This document shows, one piece after another, positions 56,371 to 64,000 of a stretch of DNA of 64,000 nucleotides. The notes under the pieces are model-generated. The model was not told where the DNA came from. It saw nothing but the letters and a program-made list of their open reading frames with translations, and did not search any database. Source of the DNA: Ischnura elegans. Its lineage: Eukaryota > Arthropoda > Insecta > Odonata > Coenagrionidae. The position numbers and the translations under genes were made by a program. Location of the stretch: NCBI RefSeq assembly GCF_921293095.1, contig NC_060251.1, forward strand, positions 99,062,566 to 99,126,565, given 5' to 3'. The first letter of the stretch is position 1, and every line of letters begins with the position of its first letter.

Positions 56371-56730
56371 TCCTCGGTGGCGGTGGGGTAAAGTCGTCGC
56401 CTGCCAAACCGTAAGTCGTGGGTTCGAATCCCATCTGAGTGTGTAGTCCCTATCCAGGGCATGGGTGTTTGTGTTGTATATTGTTTATCCTCCGTTGTAG
56501 AGGCCTTAAAGTGCCGTTTACAAGGAAATTGGAAATTAATAAAAAAAATAAGAAATCGGTAAAAACCTTGTTTGAGATAAATTGGCTCAAGAGATTGGTT
56601 AAAATTGTAAAAAGATAATAAATACGTAAACATGTCAAGATTAGCTGACAAGAAAATTATGTAAGGAGCATACAGAGAGATCCGCGTCAAACCAAGCTCA
56701 GACTTGCTGGCCATAGATGATGATGAAAAC
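56371..56730 (+). repeat. tRNA-derived SINE S3, full length, with LINE G-like 3' end
   Basis: Head CGGTGGCGGTGGGGTAAAG (A box) and GTGGGTTCGAATCCCATC (B box). The body has GTAGTCCCTATCCAGGGCAT and an AT-rich middle. The 3' end GAGAGATCCGCGTCAAACCA, AGCTCAGACTTGCTGGCC, ATAGATGATGATGA resembles the LINE G end at 44815-44880. This implies the SINE used LINE G-type machinery. Confidence 0.8.
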
Positions 56731-57154
56731 TAATGAAACTACATTTTTTGGGAGATCCATTCTTTTACGACAATAGGTATAACCCTCGAAGACAATATGT
56801 TGGCATCGAAAGTAAGTGTATCACTGAAGTTATTAGCATCCTCCACTTCAAACGACCGTGACACTTCTTAATGGGGAATAACGCAGGAACAAGGAGATGG
56901 GACTTAATGAAGAACCTCGGCGTCCCCTTTTATCTTCCTCGCTCGCGAATCCAAAGAAGAGTTCAAGGCTCCGTCCCTAATGGGTTTTGTTTTTAAGGGA
57001 GGCGACCACGTGGATAAGCACGCAAGAGAGACCCCAGCTCGGCCGGGAACCTTAGCTGCCTTCCACCGGATACGCCCTGTTACCCCAACGCATTACCGAA
57101 ACACGAGCTACCGCGAAGCGATTCAAAGGCACGAGGACGTAGAAGAGGGGTACG

Positions 57155-57250
57155 GGAAGGCCTCTTCCCAGGACATGTATTGCAGGAGTTAAAAGAACAT
57201 ACACGGATTATCTTCGTGGCTTAGAAAACACTACAACCAATCTAAAAATC
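57155..57250. repeat. Dispersed repeat R, copy 1
   Basis: CCAGGACATGTATTGCAGGA, ACATACACGGATTATCTTCG, AAACACTACAACCAATC recurs at 57780-57890 and, more diverged, at 58700-58770. Family unknown; possibly part of a LINE 3' UTR, as copy 3 abuts LINE B. Confidence 0.55.
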
Positions 57251-57397
57251 AGATCTCTCTACATTCTTCTTATATAATTTTCTTGTGTGTTAATCTTTAC
57301 ATGTTTACGTATTTCTTTTCTCTTTACATCTTTAACCAATTGGTCAACTTCTCTCAGACAAGGTTCAAGGAACTCTACCGGTCCTATCTTTTTTGAA

Positions 57398-57455
57398 ATA
57401 TTATTATTATTAAAGTATTCTAACAATTAAGGTAGGTTTCTGGAGTCTTTAATTG
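57398..57455 (-). mobile_element. LINE F tail fragment, minus strand
   Basis: ATTATTATTATTAAAGTATT, CTAACAATTAAGGTAGGTTT and CTGGAGT are the reverse of the LINE F 3' end (53815-53860 and 19050-19120). About 55 bp. Confidence 0.6.
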
Positions 57456-57499
57456 AGTTTTTAAGAAGTATTCTGGCAGTATCCCTCTTTTCATTTGAA

Positions 57500-57648
57500 G
57501 CATATCGATACCTCCACTGCCCAACCGCTCAACAATCGCCCACCGAATCAAATCGGCTCATCTATCTAGTACTACTATGGCTCCTAGATGAGCGGATTTG
57601 ATTCGGTCGGCGATCTTTGAGCGTTTATGCAGTAGAGATATCGATATG
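57500..57648. repeat. Fold-back palindrome of ~149 bp
   Basis: Arms GCATATCGATACCTCCACTG, CCGAATCAAATC-GCTCATC and their reverse complements pair over about 65 bp, with an ~11 nt centre near 57570-57580. No GAAAC core, no coding content, no clear duplication; a MITE-like or snap-back unit of another type. Confidence 0.7.
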
Positions 57649-57779
57649 GTACTGTTAAAATATTTAAATAAAAAAAGGACAAAATTTTAGAATTATATTT
57701 CGTACATAAGACTAATACATGACATTTTTTTTTATTACCATGACACAAGTGCTAATTGAGCCTTTTCGATCGACATTTA

Positions 57780-57890
57780 GAGGGGATCGGGAAGGACTTG
57801 TTCCAGGACATGTGTTACAGGAGGGCGAACGACATACGTGGATTATCTTCAGATCTTAGAAAAAGCTACAACCAATCCACATCTAAAAAG
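57780..57890. repeat. Dispersed repeat R, copy 2
   Basis: GTTCCAGGACATGTGTTACA, GGCGAACGACATACGTGGAT and CTACAACCAATCCACATC, matching copy 1. Confidence 0.55.
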
Positions 57891-58096
57891 CTACATCTAC
57901 ATTTTTAAAAGTATAAAATTCCTTCAATATTTTTCTTCAGAAAATGAGAAAATCTTAAGTTTTATGTTTTTTTTTCATTTCCGCATTTAAGAATTTTGCA
58001 GTTACCCTGATTACAAGCTTATTGCATTACAAGCTACCTTACTTCCCTAAATGGAAATAATTACCTGTCTCAGCATATGCATGGGAAAAATATATA

Positions 58097-58634
58097 CAGT
58101 GGAACTTGGTTATAACGTCATCAAAGGGACCAGAAGATTTTTAACGTTATATCCGAGTGACGTTATAAAAAAAGCAGCCTTTAATCTGAGTGAAAGGACA
58201 AAGTAAAAACGCAAATGTTCTGCTCTTTATACAACACTATTTATTGAAATCTACTCGTACACTGGAATATGTATAATAAAAAAAACGTTAATAAAAAAAT
58301 GATATTCACAAATGGGCTGAAGAATACTTGTACAGTTGGCAGGGGAAAAACAAGATTTATGTTGGTTAAATTTAATTTCGGATGTGCTGCACAATTGTCA
58401 AGTAGAAGAAGAATTTTTCTGTTTTTTTAAAGATAACTGTTGATCCCAATTCCTTAACTCTTCTTCTAATATGGCAAAATTTTTGACGCTATACCCGAGC
58501 GTCGCAATATTTGTTGACGATATAAACGGGTTTTCGTACAACATAAAATGTTCAATTTTGGCTGGTCTATATAAATTGTTACGTTAAACCCGAGTTGACG
58601 TTATAGCCGATGCCGTTATAACCAAGTTCCACTG
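58097..58634. mobile_element. pogo-like MITE, 538 bp
   Basis: Inverted ends CAGTGGAACTTGGTTATAAC (58097) and GTTATAACCAAGTTCCACTG (ends 58634) are exact over at least 20 bp and flanked by TA on both sides (58095-58096, 58635-58636). The CAGTGGAAC-TGG-TATAACG end is typical of pogo/Tigger elements of the Tc1/mariner superfamily. The interior repeats GACGTTATA-type motifs and has no transposase. Confidence 0.88.
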
Positions 58635-58649
58635 TATTATTATTGCATA

Positions 58650-58770
58650 CAACCAGGCAAGTCTCCTCAATGTGTGTTTGGCGGGGGGTGTTAGATATTA
58701 ATGCAGGTAGGCAAAGAACATGCATGGACGATCTTCGGACCGTAGAAAAACCAACAACCAATCTAAATTT
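58650..58770 (-). repeat. LINE B-like hairpin fragment followed by repeat R copy 3
   Basis: AGTCTCCTCAATGTGTGTTT, GGCGGGGGGTGTTAG (reversed LINE B-like end), then AAGAACATGCATGGACGATC, TTCGGACCGTAGAAAAACC, ACAACCAATCTAAA. Confidence 0.5.
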
Positions 58771-58771
58771 T

Positions 58772-59075
58772 TATACTAACCCGCAAGCCGCCTCAATAGG
58801 CGCGTGGAAGGGGGTGTTAGGATACCTGCAGTTGACAAAAATAGGAAATGCGGGTAATTAGGTCCACCAAGCATCTATTGAGGTCCTTTGTAGTTCAGGG
58901 GAAAAAAATTTCCATACCTCTCTGTTCGTCAAAATATCTCTTTTAGTTAATTTTTTTTTGTTTGACCTGGAAATACAGAGGGGTTCTGAAGTGATTCTCT
59001 CCGTATCTCTCTCGAAGACACATCTTTATTTTCAATCGTTCAACCATTCTATTTGTAAGCCTAGCTGCTTTAAAA
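58772..59075 (-). mobile_element. LINE B 3' end, minus strand
   Basis: ACCCGCAAGCCGCCTCAATA, then AAGGGGGTGTTAGGATACC and reversed coding sequence related to the best copy at 52480-52645. Diverged; no tail. Confidence 0.7.
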
Positions 59076-59079
59076 TATT

Positions 59080-61840
59080 TTTTTTTACTAATCAATTATC
59101 TGATTCTAGCAAACCTTATCTGATTCCACATGAAGGTGACTGTCCTTGAAACTGCGGAACACGAAGGTCAGGTAATGGGTAGGTATTTACACTCACCCTG
59201 GAAAAAAAGAGAAATTGGAAATTAAAAGTCATGTATGGAAAACATTAGGCATATAAAATCCCTTTAAAAACAGAATGGTACAATTTATGAATAATAAAAA
59301 CCGATATCAACAGAAATATTAATAACAATTAGTGTAATTTCGGAAATGTATAATTAGCCGAACAAATTTCTGATAGAATATGCGATTAATCGCTTAATAT
59401 CCAACGCATTAACTTTTTAAAGGGTGAAAAAAAAGAAAAAGATTGATGTCACAATTTTGACACTTAAAATGAATGATTTCCAAATGCATTCAGTGAATTG
59501 GGTGAAATCAATATTTCACATTCACCGTTCAAGTGTACGTATAAGGTTGAAAATATCTTTCGTAAATAGACAAAATTCTCATCATTAAAAGTTACAAAAA
59601 CCATTCTGACTTATCTCTCACCATTGGGTAAGCTAACATAACCACGAAGAAGTTTTTGATTGATATGTAGGTACTTCGCAAAGCTTTGCTGGCTGAGCAA
59701 ACAGCCGCAGCTAAGCTCAAACGTCTTTCCCAAAGAGTGAAGTGTATCCCAAAGAGAATGCATCATGCTTTTACAAGCCGTCATTTTTCACCCATTCGAA
59801 TCCCTTTAGGCTCGGTAGATCGAATGATATCAGAAGAGAGCCAACTAGAAACTTGGAGGCATTCTAAAAATAATTAAAAGCCATCCTAAGGGCAGAATGG
59901 GTGTTGCAAAGTCAAACGAAACAGCAACTGCTGGGCAAAACAATTACTTTTACTATCTAATTTTATTTAATATTATTTTTAATTATTTTAAAAATCTGTA
60001 AAATTACACGGGTTAACGAATTATATTTTTACAATAACCGTGCTAATAAATTTTTTAAAGTTTTATCGTCAAATGTAAGTTTATATCAGTGATTGTTAGA
60101 TTAGATTACTTTAAGTTAAAGTTGGCTGCAATTATTCGTAGATGTTAAAGATTTTAGCTTAGAAAATATTTAGTAACTACCCCTCTCCGTAAATTTAGCG
60201 TGAAGTCAATAATTTCAAGTCCCCAGTAAAACAAAATGAATTCTAGACTAACTAATTAAAAAGTTATAAGTACGCTGGCATTTTCTTCTTTCGGGTCATT
60301 TTTCATAAGATAACTTAAAAAAATATTAAACTTCATTTAATTCATTACAGTGCGATTATTTTAACGATCGAAAATATTTCAGCCATTACATTACATTTGT
60401 CAGCTAGTGAAATAACTGCCATGCGTTCCTGCCACTCTCAAATAAATGACCTTGCATCGAGTTTTTCCCTCATATTTTACGCGATACAATAGCTTAAATC
60501 CTAAAAATATATTTACATTCTTACAATCCATTTGGATTCAACGAATTGTACTAAATTAAGTACCATTTTTTTTAGTGATTTTTCAGTTCTCGAGGGCCAT
60601 TTTGTTTTGTTATAACCTCATAAAACCATCAACACTTCCTTAAACCATCTTTACGTATTGCTTCCGCACGTAAACAATTAATCTTGGCATTATTTAAGGT
60701 CAAATGCTGAATGACAGGTCCCGTATCGTGTATCGTCTACACAAAGTCGGATTCCTACATTTATGGAAAAGATAGGGATAAAAAATATTTCTATAGAGAA
60801 AAAAATACTCTAGGTAGTCCTTTTGCCCTTGAAAACTAATTTCCATTAGGAGATGAATCCAACTCCAAGACACGAACATGCAAACCTTCTCGGGAAGAAG
60901 GATTTCCCCTCTCACAGAGTGACTATCTTTAACAGTTCCTGGAAGCTCCATTTGCCTTTTAGGGCTCGATCGAGGTAAGGGAAGAGGAGGAGAGATTGTC
61001 AATAATTCATCGCCGCAAACATTTGTCTTTCCCTCTGACTCCCTAGGCAACCTTTGAATCCTTCGCATCGCTCATGACTACTTCTTTGCAGACGCAGAAA
61101 AGAAACCCTTATCCGGGTTAGCTGCCGCCTCTGCATTTTTCAGGGAGAAGATTAAAGGGAGGAGGTGCAAAGGTGCTCATTTTCACCCCAAGCTGCGGTT
61201 TTGCTCTTTCTTTTTTTTTAACATATCTTCCCCACTCGGGTGGAAGAGCCTAATTTCACCCTTTGCAACAAACCTCATTCTCCGGGACTCGTGCGAGAGC
61301 AAACTAATGGAAGCACATCAAAGCAATCATGCGATTCAAATCAGACAAAATTAGTACCTACTTCGCTGTAGAAAGTGGACAATAGTCAGGCTAAATTTCA
61401 TGCAAAAGTAAATATGTTAAATTGAAACACAACAATCTAAGTGCCCACCACTACTGACTTTCAACTTCATTCATATCTGATACAATAAGTGCGTCGCTGT
61501 AGATTAGTCCACACCTACAAATACTACAAAAGCCGCCTAAATAAATATCTGCGTGCGTTTTTATGCGTTCAATTCAGCATTTGGATCAAAGGCTATCTTT
61601 TTCAAGCCTAAAAAAATTCGCATTGATCCATTTCCCGAAAATAAAGACAAAAATCAAAGTTTTACACTGCCTAAGAACTGCATCATTATTAAAATCAGAT
61701 GCAGCCCTTCGCTTAAAAAAAAGTTCTCTAGATTCCATGAGATTAGCCTACGTATACAAAGTGCCCCATAAGTCCCACAAATACGCATCCATTTTGTTAA
61801 AAGACAAAAATCATACGCACTAAAACAGAACGTTACACAT
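59080..61840. other. AT-rich gene-free DNA
   Basis: No repeat or gene recognised. 60860-61160 is GC-richer, with a 122-codon minus-strand frame (60700-61068) lacking known motifs. Confidence 0.4.
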
Positions 61841-61844
61841 AACA

Positions 61845-62285
61845 CAGGGGTCTCCAAATTATGGCCCGCGGCCCATATCTGTCTCCCGAACAAATTGAAA
61901 AAAATAATTATCGTACGGCTGGTATAGCTGAATTATTCAAATCTGGAACTGCTGACTGGTATATGTATTTATAAGCATGTGAAATCTATCTATCGAGCAA
62001 AGTTGTCTGAGGATGATAATTTGAAATCAATTCTTGCAATTGACTCGTCTAGTCTGTAACCTGATTTTGATGAAATTTTGAAGGCAAAACCACAGTAACA
62101 CTCGTAACATAAATTTGATTACATAAAATAAAGACAGAAATCTATTAAGTTAGCCTAGACCTTTTCCTACAAAGATATATTTTTTTAAATTTCCCATGTT
62201 TATACTCTAATTTTTGAAGAAATTAAACTACTGGTACTGATTGTTTTTTATTTATTTTTTATTCCTTCGGCCCGCATTAATGAGG
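61845..62285 (+). mobile_element. hAT (Charlie/Zaphod-like) deletion derivative
   Basis: The left end CAGGGGTCTCCAAATTATGG, CCCGCGGCCC is the classic hAT terminus of this group. At about 61975-62103 the plus strand reads KHVKSIYRAKLSEDDNLKSI, LAIDSSSL and PDFDEILKAKPQ, corresponding to the C-terminal K-YR-RL-DE-L...PDF region of hAT transposases, with two in-frame stops. TCGGCCCGC at 62269-62277 probably marks the approach to the right end, but the terminal CAGGGG match and an 8 bp duplication were not found. Confidence 0.7.
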
Positions 62286-62399
62286 TAAATATATAATACC
62301 ACAATGAAAAGTCTAAAGACTCCTGATTAACACACTACAACAGAACTGCATATTTATTCCAAAACAGCAGGAGGGCATTTGGATGATACATCAACGCAA

Positions 62400-63258
62400 A
62401 TAGTTTTTTTTTAATGCAGTCCATACATTGAAAACTTCCTGATAAAAAGCAATTAAACCGAGGGATTAGAGCGATCCATGAGTGACTCTTACACAATTAA
62501 ATTTTCCAGGAAAGGGGATGCATTCACAATTTTTTAGAACGGTATATTTATACAAAGAACCACTAAAAAAACTGACTAAAAATCAACATTAAATGGGGTA
62601 ATTTCATACTAAACACCCAAAAGCATAAACAGTCGTTAGTCGCGTAGTGTTAAACAGCCAAATAGCAGATACTCATAGACAAAATTACTAGTATTGATTC
62701 ATAAACTTATCAATGATTAATGATAAAAGTATGCAACTGCAAAGTAATGATTCGTTCGCATGCCAAGAAAACCGGATTAATCTCCAAATAAAATACAAAA
62801 ATGGGCATAAAAAAGGACATATCAGTCCAGATGGTTTGTTTTTTATTACATCAATGCATTGAAACTCTACAGATAAAACCTATGAAATTGAGCAATTAGA
62901 GCGATCTAGGAGTGATTTTTAACCAATAATGATATCCATAAAAAGGGATATATTAACAACTATTCAAAAATATATATTTATCCAAAGAAAGTACTGAAAT
63001 TTACAAAAAAACTGACAACAAATTAATGTTTAATGGGATGGTTTCATAAAAAAACATACAATGGAATGAATAAACAGTCATTAGTCACGAAGAGATAATC
63101 TGCCAAATCGAAGATGTGCATACACAAAATTACAAGTATTTTTTCCTCATAAAATCACCGATTACCAATTAGAGCATTCAACCGCACAGTAATGATTCGT
63201 TCGAATGCAAAGAATAGCGGACTTATCTCGCGATAAAGTACGCGCATGGGCGTAATGA
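62400..63258. repeat. Diverged two-unit tandem duplication (~430-445 bp period)
   Basis: Unit 1 about 62400-62816, unit 2 about 62834-63258. Shared landmarks in order include TTAGAGCGATC (62466 and 62896) and GTAATGATTCGTTCG (62744 and 63189), with AT-rich sequence between that is alignable but much changed. No coding content. Confidence 0.75.
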
Positions 63259-63259
63259 A

Positions 63260-64000
63260 GGCAGGAAAACGTCAGAGTATTATATTTCCCAGAGAGAGCC
63301 CCGCCTTCGCTTGCATAATTAAAAGTGATGATACCGCCTCCCAGTGCTCTAATTAAAAAAACGAAAAAGATACTCAGGGCGCGCGCAATTCCTCGCAGCA
63401 GTGATAAGAAATGTGAAGGGGAAAACAAAAACTAGGGATAAAAATAAAGAAATTCCATTAGGCGCAAACCTTTTTGCTGGACGGGAGCTATAGCAATGGA
63501 GTCCTAATGAGAAGAGTGCGGCGTGCGGGAAATGAATGGAGAAATGCGGGAGAAGGTAAACCACGCGGATAATTATTTCAAAAAAAGGAATTCCGTTCCG
63601 CATACGCAAATTGAAGGACTGAAAACGTTATTGTGGTTAAAGTAAGAATATGTGCGAGACCGGTATACATTTCATTAAGAAAGATAGGTTAAGAAAAGAT
63701 GTTATGATATCAGGTAACAGCAGGCCACCCGACGTTGCTCGGGGAAGGATAGTAACCAGAGAAGTGGGAAACTTGCGACTTGGAATTCATGGTCATATTG
63801 CAGGACTGTTAGGAAAAGGAACAAAACAGATATGATTATAGCATTCGTACGTAACAGTACATTTTAACAGCAACGTATTATAACTTCCTCATCAAACCTA
63901 TTTGAAATTTCAAATAATTTAAGAATTGTGCCCCGTTATTTTCCGTTGGATAAAAAAGAAGTAACTATTTTTAATAAAACTTGTTTTTCATTTTTGTTAA
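63260..64000. other. Gene-free stretch
   Basis: Short frames (61-88 codons) without motifs; nothing recognised. Confidence 0.4.

Noticed and set aside
1-64000. LTR retroelements, virus-like elements, CRISPR arrays, bacterial operons
   Set aside because: No LTR pair, primer-binding site, capsid or integrase-like frame, spaced repeat array or packed gene order was seen.

Overview
This 64 kb window looks like repeat-rich, non-coding nuclear DNA from an arthropod, probably an insect; I cannot name the species. It is AT-rich, has no bacterial-style packed genes, carries tRNA genes with introns, and is full of LINE, SINE, hAT, pogo/Tc1-like and Penelope-like fragments. I recognise no host protein-coding gene. 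The open frames that carry recognisable protein sequence are remnants of LINE reverse transcriptases/endonucleases and one piece of hAT transposase. I see no LTR retroelement or virus-like element that I can support. Calls are by eye, so fine boundaries are approximate unless a target-site duplication (TSD) is quoted.

Layout. 1-13 kb: a snap-back hammerhead-like element (1087-1282), SINEs, a second snap-back element (4393-4629), a 635 bp TIR element (5343-5977), the 3' end of LINE C on the minus strand (6205-6622) and a Jockey-superfamily LINE remnant (11400-12000). 14-22.4 kb: nested insertions. A 5'-truncated LINE C was split by a 6.33 kb element with ~630 bp terminal inverted repeats and an 8 bp TSD (15135-21465). 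That element's interior is a graveyard of LINE A, B and F fragments. A hammerhead-like snap-back unit lies at the LINE C tail. 22.4-38 kb: SINEs, a hAT MITE invaded by LINE A, a LINE A 3' end invaded by a snap-back unit, tRNA-Leu copy 1, LINE G, two adjacent hAT MITEs and another large snap-back unit (33832-34195). 38-41 kb: two more intron-containing tRNA-Leu(CAA) genes. 41-59 kb: more LINE A/B/F/G ends, tRNA-derived SINEs, four more hammerhead-like units and a pogo-like MITE (58097-58634). 59-64 kb: mostly unique AT-rich DNA, a hAT remnant (61845-62285) and a diverged ~435 bp tandem duplication.

How the parts relate. LINE A and LINE B share a two-hairpin 3' end and a (GATGTA)n tail with compensatory differences, which suggests a conserved RNA signal for reverse transcription. 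SINE S3 ends in a sequence resembling the 3' end of LINE G, so it was probably mobilised by that LINE. The most interesting system is a dispersed family of short (140-364 bp) non-coding units. They have a hammerhead-like core, usually an inverted arm plus a 32-46 bp one-sided extension, and 10-12 bp TSDs. This architecture recalls Penelope-like elements. The three tRNA-Leu genes share flanking sequence and look like segmental duplicates.
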